A DNA stretch of 15,466 nt from Jimgerdemannia flammicorona (lineage: Eukaryota > Mucoromycota > Endogonomycetes > Endogonales > Endogonaceae): NCBI GenBank assembly GCA_003990745.1, contig RBNI01003640.1:1-15466 (forward strand), given 5' to 3'. Below are positions 1 through 10,859 of the stretch, piece after piece. The notes under the pieces are model-generated. The model worked only from the letters and a program-made list of their open reading frames with translations, was not told the origin of the DNA and ran no database searches. Made by a program: the position numbers and the translations under genes. The first letter of the stretch is position 1, and each line of letters starts with the position of its first letter.

Positions 1-263
1 ACCACCCAAGACCCCCAATGTCCAATGTCCACAATGTCCCCCAACCCCCTCCGAACAAGAATACATACTTTCCCCCTCCATACCGCCACGCCCCCCCATT
101 CCTTAGTCCAATTCTGTAAGTCCACCTTCTCCTCATATCGAACATCCTATAGCAAGAAGAGGTCCACATCCAGTCCCTTGAGCCAACCAAAAATGAACTT
201 CCTCCTTGCAACCCCCCATAACCCATTAACGTTCAATGAGAATATTCTGGTTGTACTGTTCAT
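1..263 (-). pseudogene. LINE ORF2 N-terminus, APE-type endonuclease domain (partial, one stop)
   Basis: The frame begins with ATG at 263-261, 31 bases after the ORF1 stop, and runs 87 codons to the window edge. Residues 8-14 read FSLNVNG, matching the first conserved block of the exonuclease-endonuclease-phosphatase (APE) fold. Residues 33-43 read VDLFLL, a stop, then DVRY, matching the LQE(T/D) block that holds the acidic metal-binding residue; the stop TAG (149-147) most simply replaces CAG (Gln). Further on, GGVAVW and VCILVRRGLG fit the middle strand of the fold. In LINEs this domain nicks the target DNA to prime reverse transcription. The reverse transcriptase would lie left of the window. 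The stop makes this copy a pseudogene unless it is a sequencing error. Confidence 0.8.
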
Positions 264-294
264 ATTGAAGAAATGTTAAATTGACTCTCCCAAC

Positions 295-2217
295 CTAGTA
301 CTCCATGCTCATCTCATCTCCAGCCAGATCCAAGTGCCTTTCTGCCTCCAAGTCCCCCTCCACAGTAGCCTGAGCATCCAGTGCCTCCAAGATCTCCTGG
401 CATTCCACTCCATCCACTACCTCCATATCTGTCTGGTAATCTAGGCAGACCGCATGCCACTTCTCCAGTCCCTTCCTCGAATTCCACAAGAATAGTGCCC
501 TGTCGCTCGCAATCTTCCGAAGCTCCTCCTCCTGCTGATCATCTATCTGATATTCCACAGATTCCAAGAGGACAGCTAGGATCTCGTTCCTCATCTTCCT
601 CGGCACCTCCTCCCCTCGCAAAATCTCCTCTCAATACCTCTCCTCCATCACCCGGAAGTCCTCACCCCCCAGCTCTTCTGCCGCCACCCCTTCTAGGGTC
701 TTCCACATCCACTTTTCCTCATCCACTGCCTCTGCTGCACCCTGAGCGATATGGCCCCCATCTACCCCCGGGTCCATCAGCACGCTCCTCCTCACTGACT
801 CATCCCACTCCTCATCCGGCACATCCATCAGCTCCCCCTCCCCCTCAGCCCCACCTGGCACACTATACTGAGGGTGCACACCCCCACCCATTTCTGCATC
901 TACCACCAACACACCTTCCTCCTCCACCCTCCCTCCAATCTGAGCCCCACCTTGGGCCAATTCTCCCCCCTCAGCTCAAGCGCTCTCCTGCAACCCCGTA
1001 GCACCTTCTTCGGAGCTTCCACTGGTCCTTCCTCCACCCATCCTCGCCAGCAGCTCCTTCTGAATTTTCCTCCCCTGCATCTTCTCCCAAACCCCTTTCT
1101 CCATCCAGACCTTCTTCCCATCCACCTCCCCTACTACCATCCTGGCCTCAAACTCCTTCCAGGCCAATCTCCTCCTTGCAACTACCCCTTCCAGATCCTC
1201 CAGCACCTCCAATAGGTCCTCCTCCTCCTCCTGGGTCCCCTTCACCCTCACGACCTTACACTCCACTTGCCCCCACCTTAGCATCGCCAGCCAGTCCCTC
1301 GATCTTCCCGTATTCTCCTTCCCAAACAGCCTCACCCTGACGTCAATGTCACCAGTCCTCAGTGCAGTGCCCTCCCAGACCTTGAACCCAATATCCACAA
1401 TCTCGCCATACTCCTTGACTGCCTCCACAACTAATTCCCTGGTCCTCTCCTTCGACACCGTTGGGAGATCCAACACCATCAACTGCACTACCTGAGGATC
1501 CCAGCATATGCACCGGGCCATAGGAACCACCACCCTGCCAACCATCAACCCCTTCTCCATGGCTGCCAACAGGGCGTCTTCCTCCTCAAACCCCACCTCT
1601 ACCCCCTCCTTTCCTCTCAAGAACTTTACTGAGGCCGCTCCCTTAGCCTCCTGTGCCACCAGCCCCAAAATCATCCTCGCCGTCACTGCCAAGCCCCGGA
1701 AGCACATCGTGACTGCGAATTCCGATCTCGACTTCTTGAGTAATGGGGCCGACACCATGCCCGTCATGCCATCTGCCAGGTCCCCGGGCCTCGTGCCCCC
1801 TCCCAGCCCCGCATCACCAACCACCGTCACATCTGGATTTTTTGCCAGATCCCCAGTCACAGCCTCATCAGCAGTCACAGCTCTATCTCCAGCCCCTACT
1901 CCAGCTCCCACCCCACCACCAGAGGCACCCCTGGGCACACCACCCTGTCCGCTAGCAGCAGTCATCGAAGCCTTCCCTAGGCCCAGCCAACCATCCAGCC
2001 CAGCAGCCATCTTCCCCCTTCGGACCGTGTCAGCAAAGGTCAGCCTCTCCCCTCCTCTCTGTCTCAGACCGCCCCTCCCTCCACCACTGGTGCTTCTGCT
2101 CATCCTCGAGGCCTCTGGCATCCCCAGACCATCCCCTCTCCTCCCCACCTGCTGCCAGCCAAAGGCACTGTCACCCCCCTGGCCAGTATGCTCACCAGTT
2201 CAATCGGTGCTGTCCAT
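295..2217 (-). pseudogene. LINE ORF1 (Gag-like RNA-binding protein), three in-frame TGA
   Basis: One reading frame of 640 residues runs from an ATG at 2217-2215 to a TAG at 297-295. It is broken only by TGA at codon 6 (2202-2200), codon 414 (978-976) and codon 529 (633-631); no TAA or TAG lies inside. The N-terminal ~150 residues are rich in Gly, Ala, Arg and Asp. Residues about 165-235 and 244-328 each show the beta-alpha-beta pattern of RRM-like LINE ORF1 domains; the second includes QLMVLDLP near residue 245 and IDVRVRLF near 301. An acidic, charged stretch with EEEE follows. I see no CCHC knuckle. In LINEs this protein binds the element RNA to form the transposition particle. The start was chosen because it is the only ATG before the upstream stop at 2238-2236 and restores the frame through one TGA. 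All three TGAs could be former CGA (Arg). Readthrough is the alternative but is not favoured. Confidence 0.8.
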
Positions 2218-2289
2218 GTTGCTAGTCGTCCGGCATCAAAAATGTTGTAAAAAAGTGTTGCCTTAGTCTTGTGTCACCCGAATGGTACA

Positions 2290-4317
2290 GGTGAAAGGTG
2301 TGTGATATTGTTATTTTACATGATATATAATTCAGAGAAAAAGGAAATAAAGAATCCTGTATAGATATACTAGTACATATATCTATATCTATATTCTAGC
2401 CAATACAAGTACAAAAACTATCATCAATCTCTCTAGCAGTCAATTGAAATTATTTTCAACTACTATATATATCTGAGCCAGAGTTATCAGAGCTGAGAAT
2501 AATAAAGATCAAGGATGAAGATCCTGGCAGATTCAGTACTGAGAGATCTTCTATAAAGAAAAGTAAAAGTGTTCTAACATTTGCTAAGAAACTCATTCCA
2601 AATTAGAAAGTTATTTAAACATACCAGGAAGCTCTAGATAGCAGTAATGTCAAGACCATATAAGCTATGTTGAAGTATACAAATATATATATATAGTAAT
2701 ATCTGGTAAGCCAAATACATATGATAAAGCCATATAATCCCTGGATAACAAAAAATAAGAATATATAATGAATGAGAAATATGATTCACTTATTGAGAAT
2801 AGTATATAGAATCTTATATCTCTTTTATCAAATTGTCAAATGATTGGATCCAAGTGAGTCTATAGAATCAAGTATAAGAGTAATAGAAGCATAAAGTAAT
2901 ATAAAGCTTATTTTATTACTAAGGATTATTTACAGAATTACAGTATAGATTATGATGAGATATTTTCACTAGTATTCAAACTTACTTTACTGAAAATACT
3001 TCTTGAGATCAGCATACTATATAATCTGGAAACCCATCAAATAGATATCAAGACAGCATTTCTGAATAGTAATATAGATATTGAACTATATATCTATCAA
3101 CTATAAGGATATAAAAAAGGTGAGCTTATATGTAAACTATAAGAGACTATATAGTATCAAGCAAGTAGAGCAACTGTAGAATAAAAGGATTGATAAACAT
3201 CTTCTTGATGATAGATTTACCTACTATAAAGTAGATAATTATATGTATATATATCCAATACTATAATAATAGCAATATATGTAGTCTTCATTAACATCTG
3301 GGTTGACAATATAATCATTGTTACTAGTAAGAATAAGCTTAATGGAGTTTTAGAAGCTCTATACTGAGAGTTTAAGATAATAAATATAGGTAATACATTC
3401 TTCTTTTTGAGAATATCTATTATATATAATAGAAATATATATATTATATATCTCTTACAAGTGATATATACTCAAAAATTTCAATATAAATGAATGTAAG
3501 CCTGTCAGTACTTCTATAGATACTTCTATAAAATTAAAGAAGCCAGATACTATTCCTAAGATAATAACAATATGTCAGTCAAAAACAGTATCAAAGATAT
3601 ACTATATCAGCAAGTAGTCAGTATCCTTATATATCTCATGCTAGGAATAAGGCTAATATATTATACAATGTAAATAAGGTGGTGCAGTATTCCTCTTGCT
3701 ATAATAATTTATATTAGAGTATTATCAAGAGAATATTTAGATATCTTAAGAGTATAGTATACTATAAACTTATATTAAGTGATGGCAATAGTGAGAGAAA
3801 TGACAAAGAGAATAACATTCAGCTATCTGACATATATGATACAGATTGGACAGATAATCTCAATGATTATCAATCTACAACTGAGTATCTCTTCTATATT
3901 GACAAAAATGACCAAGGGTCCACTATCTCATGGCAAACATATAAGTAATTATCTATGGCAATATCATTATACAGACAGAGTATCAGGCATTATTATTGAT
4001 AACAAAGAAAGCTATTTGGCTATGCAAACTGTTAAAAGAACTCAGCTTTACTCAGAAGAACTCTATACTATTCAAGTAAGACAATTAATCAATAATAGTA
4101 TTTACCAAGAATCCAGTACATCATAGTAGAATAAAACATATTGATATACAACATTATTTTATATGGAAATATATAAAAAAAAATAGTACTATATACTTAG
4201 AATATATATATCTCCACAGAATATATGATCACTGATTCACTTATGAAAGCTCTTTCAAAGCCAAAGTTTGAACTATACATTATTGGAATAGATCTTATGA
4301 GCAATATTCCAGTCTAG
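2290..4317 (+). pseudogene. Ty1/copia pol relic C1: reverse transcriptase and RNase H, 5'-truncated
   Basis: Conceptual reading across frames gives the copia pol linker near 2480 (SELRIIKIKDED, shared with C2), then the Ty1/copia reverse transcriptase. QIDIKTAFLNS lies at about 3040-3070. WVDNIII lies at 3299-3319, where the family has YVDD, so the second catalytic Asp is Asn. RNase H follows with YDTDWTDNLNDYQSTTEYLF near 3832-3890 and TISWQTYK near 3926-3950. The C-terminal block with KHIDIQHYFIWKYI near 4138 and a TDSL motif near 4233 ends at TAG 4315-4317. Stops and small frameshifts occur throughout. Gag, protease and integrase are missing: the copy is cut at about 2290, where the left LINE starts, so the rest may lie beyond that LINE. 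It would have produced the polymerase copying the element RNA. It is dead. Confidence 0.85.
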
Positions 4318-4572
4318 TAGTTAATCATGGAATATTTTTCAGGCTCTCAAAAGCCTCTCTTACTGTATTTGCATTACTCACATCTATATCTTGCATTTTT
4401 ACTGTATCCCTCATCTATGAGTACTTTTCAATCTATGAAAATTTCTTAAATATATGTAGGATTTTATATTAGTTTTTGGATTATATATAGTTCTAGTTTT
4501 TGTATATATTGTATTACTTTTTACTCTAGTTTGTATGCTCTTTTTTGGTTATATATCTTATTGATTAGAAGT
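4318..4572 (+). other. 3' non-coding internal sequence of C1
   Basis: This stretch lies between the C1 pol stop and its 3' LTR. It is T-rich with no reading frame I recognise. It ends in the purine-rich GATTAGAAG directly before the LTR, in the position of a polypurine tract. Confidence 0.5.
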
Positions 4573-4755
4573 GTTGAGATAGCAACTTGATATATCAATA
4601 TATAACTTATATCATTCCATTAAATTTACATTATTCATCAGTAACACATGAAATATATAACCTATATAACTTCAATAAAGTGCCTCTCTTTTACTACAAT
4701 ATTAAAGAACTAACTTTACTATAAAGTTGCATTAAGATAGACTGACTTTATAATA
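4573..4755 (+). repeat. 3' LTR of copia C1 (LTR family A)
   Basis: It starts with TGTTGAGATAGCAAC right after a purine tract and is placed downstream of the C1 pol end, as a 3' LTR should be. It contains TATATAACC and ACTTCAATAAAGTGCCTC, which resemble a transcription start region and polyadenylation signal. The 3' end is set at TATAATA (4749-4755), where an ancestral TGTAACA would fit after transitions; this end is uncertain. The first ~135 bases are homologous, in inverted orientation, to 13579-13443. Confidence 0.65.
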
Positions 4756-5095
4756 AGAGAGACTTCTTAAAAATGGCAGATTTTTCTTAAGTAGTAGGTT
4801 TTTCTTCAAATAGTAGTGAAGTTTTTCTCTCAAACTTGAGTAGCAAACCTCAGATAATCTTTATATCAGAAAGTAGATTAGAGTGGAAATGACAAAGCTT
4901 ACAACTTCTTAGCAGTGATTCATTAGTAGATTTCTCTTCTTAAGTATACTAGACAATTGTCTTTTGCTTTGGTTTATATTTCAGACTGAGGTTTATTCAC
5001 TCTTATCTCTGGGGTATTTTATATAGATTGGTTACTATCTAATTACTATATAGCTAACTATAGATTTATTATTCTTAATAACATTTTAATATATC
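4756..5095. other. AT-rich spacer between C1 and C2, nothing recognised
   Basis: It shows short T-rich and AAGTAG/TAGTAG-like motifs but no reading frame, LTR or RNA gene that I can support. It may be flanking DNA or another eroded repeat. Confidence 0.4.
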
Positions 5096-5319
5096 TGTTG
5101 AGATATAATATATCTATAAAAATATAAATATCTGCAGAGATATAGATTATTGTAGATAACAGTTAAAAGAGTGGAAGAGAGCAAGCTAGTTTATTATTGA
5201 TTACAGAATACATACTTTTATACATCTCATGATGATGTTTTTTTGATAATATCTACATTAATAATATAGATAAAGATTGGCTGCATCACTATATATTGAG
5301 ATGTTAAGATATTTCAATA
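5096..5319 (-). repeat. 3' LTR of copia C2
   Basis: On the minus strand it begins TATTGAAATATCTTAACATC and ends CTCAACA. The segment GTGGAAGAGAGCAAGCTAG (plus strand, near 5171) and the AATACATACTTTTATACATC part align with the copy at 9968-10174. It is about 17 bases longer than the other LTR, mainly because of an AT-rich insertion around 5240-5265. Confidence 0.8.
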
Positions 5320-5328
5320 CTCTCACTC
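5320..5328 (-). other. Polypurine tract of C2
   Basis: The minus strand reads GAGTGAGAG directly upstream of the 3' LTR, where plus-strand DNA synthesis of LTR retrotransposons is primed. Its position supports the LTR boundary at 5319. Confidence 0.5.
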
Positions 5329-5635
5329 AATGAGATATATAAGCAGAAATGTAAATAAAAGAATAAATGTTAACTATAATCTATTGAAAACACATTACAA
5401 TATTCATATGCTATCTATAAACTAAAAAACACTTGAATTCTCTGCTTATAAGCTAGAAAATAGATTGAAAAGAAATGCAATGAACATATAGACAGATTGA
5501 AAGTTGGTAGAAATATAAGAAATACAGAAATACTGTCACAAGTACAAAGATATAATAAAATCTTAAAATGCTTGAGTCTTGAGGCTTTTTGCTATCTAAA
5601 AATTATCTGTAATTAGAAATATCTCTGGTTACTAC

Positions 5636-8600
5636 TTATTTACCCTTAGATACTAGTGTAGAGTTACCAGTAAGTCTAATTTCTTGTATGTATAAGTCAA
5701 AATTTGCCTTTGGAAGAGCTTTTATAAGGGAATCTGCTGTCATTTGCTCTATAGAGGTATATTTCAGATATATAGTACTATTTTTCATATATTCTTATAT
5801 ATAATGATACTGAATGTTAATGTGCTTTATTCTAGCATAATATATAGAGTTCTTTGCCAAAGCTATTATAGATGAATTGTCCTATTATATAGGCATAGAG
5901 TTTCATTCCTAAGAAAATCCTAACTCTTTTAATAGTTTGTAAAGCCAGATTGCTTCCTTTATTACCATAGACAGCACTTGGTACTCTGCTTGTATAGATA
6001 ATGTTACCACTAAGGATTGCTTACATGTTTGCCATGAGATGGCTCTCTTTTCTCTAATATAAAAGAGATATCTGGTCATAGACCATCTGTTATTTAAATT
6101 ACCAGCCCAATTAACATTGTATATACTGGATAGGTTCACAGTACTCTTACTTTGTTCCAAACTGAGCATATAGTATACTGTATCTTTAATGTACCTAAAT
6201 ATGTACTTGATTCCCATCCAATGAGAATTGATATATATAGTATGATGAGTATTGTGCTACTTTGTTGACTGTATTTAATATATTAGGTCTCATCCTGAGC
6301 ATGAGATACATAAGAAATCCCACTGTTTGTTGATAGGGAATGTCCTTAGTTTCAGACATAGTCTCAGACTTCTTCAGCCTCACAGATATTTCCATAGATA
6401 TACTGATAGGTTTGTATTCACTTATACTGAATCACTCAAGTATAGTTTGGATATAGGCTTCTTGGCTCAGGTGTATAGTATGTACTCTCCTGTCATATAT
6501 GATAGATATCTCCAAAAGGAAAGATGTATCATCTAAATCTGTCATTTTGAACTCCTTATATAGTGCTACCTTTATTTTATTAATCTTACTTGCTGTTCTG
6601 ACTAGAATGATATTGTCAATCCAAATTCCTAAATATATTATTCCTGAAGATATATTTATAGATTAGCTTTACAATATTTGAATCTATTATCATTTCTGAG
6701 ATATTCATCAATTTTTCAGTTTCACAACCTTACTGCTTGCTTGATGCTATAGAGTCCTTTATGTAGTTTACATATGAGCTCCTTTTGCTTATTATCATAT
6801 AGTTCATATTCTTGTAGTTGATGGATATATAGTTTGGTATTTATATTGCTATTTAAGAATACTATCTTTATATCTATTTAGTAGATTTCATAGTCATATT
6901 TAGCTCTGATCACATGAAGTATTCCAAGCAAAGTAAGCTTAAATACTGAAGAGAAGATCTCATTGTTGTCCATACCATATCTTTGTGAATACTCTTTTGC
7001 CACAAATCTGACCTTGTACTACTCTATATTGCTTTTGCTATTATATTTTATCTTATATACCTAGTGGGATTCTATTGCTTATTGATTCACTAGAAGAGGG
7101 ACTAAAGTCTATATATCATTCTTAATGAGTGAATTATACTCCTCATCTATAGCCTTTTTTCACTCTTTCTTATCATCTGAGTAAATGGCTTCATCATAGT
7201 TTACTGGCTCATCAGTTATTACTATTTAAGTATATTTGTATTTATATGTATAATTAATATGATATTTGCAACAGGATATCTTAACCAAGTCTCAATAACC
7301 TCCTAAATCCACTTCTAGAATCCTGGATTTGTACTTCTTTTTGCTCTTCAGAGAGATATCTTCTTTATTGTCCTCATCTGTAATTTCTATAATTCTTAAC
7401 TCTGGTAGTCTTTTTGGTATCAATATATATACATATATATTGGCTATACTGGTACTAATATAGGAGTTGTTCTGCTCATCTTTAAAGTTAGCATAGATGT
7501 TGCTAGAACTATTATTGGATTTGATATAATTTCTATATAAATTTCATACTTTTTGATCTACTTATTGAACTGAACATTATGAGATATCACTACATACCAT
7601 TTTTGAGTATTTTACAGTTTATATATCATTCTGTCATATCTAAGGAATATATGCTTATCTATCTTAGGCTTGAGTTTGCCTCTATTGCTACTCTTATTCA
7701 GAATATAAGTCTTACTGCTGAAGATATGCATATGCAAGATATTTGGCTTATTTTCATTCCATAATTCCTTAAGAGTAAGATTAGTATCATTTCTGGATTA
7801 TTGATTATTACCAGATTCCTTACTTAGAGTTTGAGAAATATAATAGTTTTGAGTATATGCTACTATATTTACTGCTTCAGCCCAGAAAAAGTGTGATAAG
7901 TCAGCTATATTTATCATTATTTGAGCCATCTCTACTATTGTTCAGTTAAAGCATTCTGCTATACCATTCTGCTGAGATATATAGAGAGCTATTATAGAGT
8001 GTTGGATACTATATTTCTTCAAGAAGTGTCATAAGACTTTGTTTATATATTCCTTACTGTTATCTGAGCATAGAGTCTGTATCTTACATTCTATTTCATT
8101 CTCCACAGTTGTCTTGAATTCTCAGAATTTTTCAAATATCTTATTCTTCACTATAAGGAAGTATATGAAGGCTTTACAAGTATAATTATCAATAAAGATA
8201 ATAAAATACCTCTTTCCAGAGTATATTGGGGTATATTTAGAGTTATAGATATTTATATATATTATGTTGAGAATTCTGGTCACTCATTTTATTCATTTCT
8301 GTAAGAGTTACTGAGAAGTCTTATTTACTATATAATTGTTACAAAAGAAGTTCAGAGATGTATGGTTTACCTTACTGAACTACTCCTTATTATCTATTTT
8401 AAGCTCATTTTGCTAATGTATCCTAAGTGTTCATACTATATATACCAGAGATCCTCTCTAGCTGTAGTTACAGAATATGTAAATAATGCACTACTTGGTA
8501 TATAATTAATTGTATATAAGTTTCTCTTTTTTAATAGAAACATTAACTCCTTATTATTCTTTATATTAATTACTGTTATACTATTCAGGTATATATTGAC

Positions 8601-9830
8601 TCCTTTATCCTCTTGAGCCATCATCTGGCCTATTGAGAAGAGATTTTTGTCTATATCTGATATATATAATATGTCTATGAAGATGCTTAAGGATTCATCA
8701 ATATTCTCATATAAATATATGCTGATATTACCCTTATCTTGAGTATATATTATATTATTATCTCCCAACTTGATGAGTATGGAGTGCTTAAACTTCTTAT
8801 ATATAGAGAACTACTTATAATATACAGTCATATGCTGTGTTGTACTAGAATCTATAAGCTAGACTTCTTTACTATATATATAAGTACTGCTCAGTATATA
8901 GCTTACATTGGTGCTAGTGCTTATATCAATATTTTTCATTAATGTAAAAGTATTTCCTAAATTTACTTCTATATATGGATAAGTTGCTACTTTTGTAAAA
9001 AATAAACCTCTGCCACTACCTTCATTATTATCATTAGTATCCACCACATTTGCCTACCATTTTTCTTAACTATCCTTTTCCTTCCACTTATAGTTGCAGT
9101 CTTATTTATAATGTCCACACTTATTACAGTAGAAGCATTTATCATTGAATTTGGCTTATTGACTATCATACTGATCTCATTCTTTGTCTTGCTTGTCTCT
9201 GCTTTGTCTATACTAGCTGTAGAAGGCTTTTTCATCATAATTTTCGTTAACATTATTGCTATTGCTACTCAGCCTTATTTTTCATTTAAGAGACTTATAA
9301 TGATATACTTATAGTTTAATAATCTGCTGAATTTCTACATAGTAGTGACAACTATGTTATATACCTCAGAAAGACTATATATAAGGGCCAGGACTTTGTC
9401 TTCATCCTTGATGATGTCTACTAATATAGTTGTAAGAGAATTTGCTTGATTTGCTAGGTTGTTAATATAATTAGCATAGTTTTGAATACTTTCTTTAGAT
9501 AATTTCATTTAGAGATTAAACAGTTATATCTTAAAGTGGAATTAATTAGATGTGGATACTTATTAATAGTAATTATATAGAATCTCTCAGACCTTATTCA
9601 CTATCATAGTATTGATTATAAGCTTCATTTACATGTTTGAAAGGGTGAACATAATCTTCCTTAGTGCTTTATGATTCTTTATAATGTCATATGTCATTAT
9701 TTGTATCTGTGGCTTCCAGTAGTCCTCCAAACCACATTCTTTGAGTAGATTCTTCATATGGTATATCTATATAGTATAATCCTTACCATCAAAGACAAGA
9801 ATCATTCTTTTAACTATTATTTCTACTACT
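5636..9830 (-). pseudogene. C2 gag-pol relic: gag, zinc knuckle, protease, integrase, RT, RNase H
   Basis: Reading right to left: gag N-terminus with LVFDGKDYTI near 9805. A CCHC zinc knuckle CFYCNKCGH then C lies at 9137-9096, with one internal stop. Protease IDSSTTQHMT is near 8857-8829, where the family has DSGAT, so the active-site Gly is lost. The pre-integrase block shows YEHLGYISKM near 8440-8405 (family WHxRLGH). Integrase has IDNYT near 8188, LCSDNSKEYI near 8070 and SQQNGIAECFN near 7970. RT has EWKKAIDEEYNSLI near 7170, DIKIVFLNSN near 6870 and WIDNIILV near 6623-6600 (family YVDD, second Asp now Asn). RNase H has NVNWAGN near 6120, RAISWQTCKQS near 6040 and QAEYQVLS near 5985. The C-terminus ends at TAA 5638-5636. 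Stops and frameshifts are frequent. The longest open pieces (8768-8436 and 6217-5909) are fragments of this one gene, not separate genes. Confidence 0.9.
9096..9137 (-). other. Gag CCHC zinc knuckle of C2
   Basis: Translation of the minus strand gives CX2CX4HX4C with Cys-Phe-Tyr-Cys, Asn-Lys-Cys-Gly-His and a final Asp-Cys. One position between His and the last Cys is a TAA stop. This is the retroviral-type knuckle that binds element RNA. All four zinc ligands survive. Confidence 0.75.
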
Positions 9831-9967
9831 ACTACTAGAATGGTCATTATTATGATCATTATAATAGGTATGCTTATGCTAGTACCCATTCTGGGTCCTA
9901 TTCTGCTTATACTACTTAGAACTGGTATACTATCTCCAATATTTCTGACACTAATATTGGTTGATAT

Positions 9968-10174
9968 TGTGTAGCATATATATAAGAGATATATATAGAG
10001 CTATTAAGTAAGGCTCATAATCTTTATTATAGATAATAGTTAAGAGGGTGGAAGAGAGCAAGCTAGTTTATTATTAATTATAGAATATATGCTTTTACAT
10101 ATCCTGTGATGACATTTCTTATAGGTAAAGGTTGGCTGCACTATCTCATATTGAGATGCTAAGATATTTCAATA
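9968..10174 (-). repeat. 5' LTR of copia C2
   Basis: On the minus strand it begins TATTGAAATATCTTAGCATC and ends GCTACACA, followed by gag leader sequence. It is the direct repeat of 5096-5319; the GTGGAAGAGAGCAAGCTAG block (near 10048) is identical in both. The differences between the two LTRs are mostly transitions. Confidence 0.8.
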
Positions 10175-10859
10175 CAGATAAACAGACTTGATTTAGTATC
10201 TTGACTAATTATAAGTAGTAGTATATATAGATAATTAAGTATGGTAACTATACTATATTAAGTATTCATATCATCTAGCTATACTATACTATTTGCTTAT
10301 TATATTAGTCTCCACTAAAGAGTAGTTTATTCTCAGACTGTTCTTTTGTCATTATTATAATATTTATAGATACCTTCAGTATCTCTATTAGTATCTGAGT
10401 TACTCTATTCAAGAAGTTCTTCTTTTTTCTCAGAAAACAAGATTTCAACATAGTTGATAATACTTAGATAAGTAGATATAAATAGCTTCTAGAAGTTATT
10501 TAAAGTATACTGAGCTTAAGTCAATACTGTGATATTCTATTTATAAATTATATAGAGTCTGTCTGCAGTAATAATATTCCTTTGGAATAGATCAGTAGTA
10601 TTGCAAATATAGATCTGTTCTGAGGCTGAAAGGTTTTGTAATAGTTGACTGATTGTATAGTAGGCTTTCAGTTAGTGAATCTGTGGTAGATATTCTGCCA
10701 AAATAAGATTTTCTTAATATATTTGGATTTGTTAAAAGTAGATTTCATTAGTTTCTCAAAATTGAGACAAGAGAATTAGTAAAGCTTGAAAGGAGCTGAG
10801 AACAAAAATCTGGAGATACTGATTAATCCTTTAATTTATTATGTAAAGAGAGATAGATC
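10175..10859. other. AT-rich stretch, possible eroded coding remnant, not identified
   Basis: No domain was recognised. On the minus strand between about 10740 and 10350 there are rather long stop-poor stretches (for example NPNILRKSYFGRISTTDSL near 10733 and NYVEILFSEKKEELLE near 10455). This hints at a decayed coding region, perhaps the 3' end of the adjoining gypsy element or a gag of another element. I could not find a gypsy 3' LTR here. Confidence 0.35.

Larger units (their letters stand above)
1..2300 (-). mobile_element. LINE (non-LTR retrotransposon), 5' part, runs off left edge
   Basis: The minus strand is very G-rich and carries ORF1 followed after 31 bases by the start of ORF2 with an endonuclease domain. 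This is the order of a two-ORF, APE-type LINE. The 5' end is placed at about 2280-2300, because CpG dinucleotides stop there and the sequence turns abruptly AT-rich. Roughly 60-80 bases upstream of the ORF1 ATG would be 5' UTR. The reverse transcriptase and 3' end lie outside the window. Since the 5' UTR and ORF1 start seem present, this copy is probably not 5'-truncated. It looks younger than everything to its right, because it keeps many CpGs, although it already has four in-frame stops. The exact family (Tad-like, L1-like or other) cannot be settled without the reverse transcriptase. Confidence 0.85.
5096..10174 (-). mobile_element. Ty1/copia retrotransposon C2, nearly full length, dead
   Basis: Two directly repeated LTRs bound a ~5.1 kb unit with copia domain order on the minus strand: gag, zinc knuckle, protease, integrase, reverse transcriptase, RNase H. 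Length and order match intact Ty1/copia elements. A purine tract GAGTGAGAG (5328-5320) sits directly before the 3' LTR. I could not find a convincing 5-bp target duplication: ATATC lies left and CAGAT right. All recognised domains carry stops or substitutions, so it can only have moved in trans, long ago. Confidence 0.85.

Noticed and set aside
1..60. C-rich left end as telomeric repeat.
   Set aside because: There is no regular telomere unit, and the sequence translates as LINE endonuclease on the minus strand.
631..978. TGA recoded as an amino acid in LINE ORF1.
   Set aside because: TGG encodes Trp normally in this frame, no recoding element is visible, and CGA-to-TGA decay explains all three stops.
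381..1001. Proline- and serine-rich open frame on the plus strand (also 25-279, 874-1215, 1508-2266, 1743-1955).
   Set aside because: These are shadows opposite the G-rich LINE ORF1 and ORF2. Their Pro/Ser/His-rich text is what the reverse complement of Gly/Glu/Val-rich codons gives, and no domain is visible.
3779..4126. 115-residue open frame as an independent gene.
   Set aside because: It is the wrong frame over the C1 RNase H; the frame beside it carries the recognisable copia RNase H residues.
9111..9314. Hydrophobic 67-residue plus-strand frame that could pass for a membrane protein.
   Set aside because: It lies opposite the C2 gag zinc knuckle region; hydrophobicity follows from T-rich codons.
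5091..10179. 5-bp target site duplication of C2.
   Set aside because: ATATC on the left and CAGAT on the right do not match, even allowing for simple transitions at all positions.
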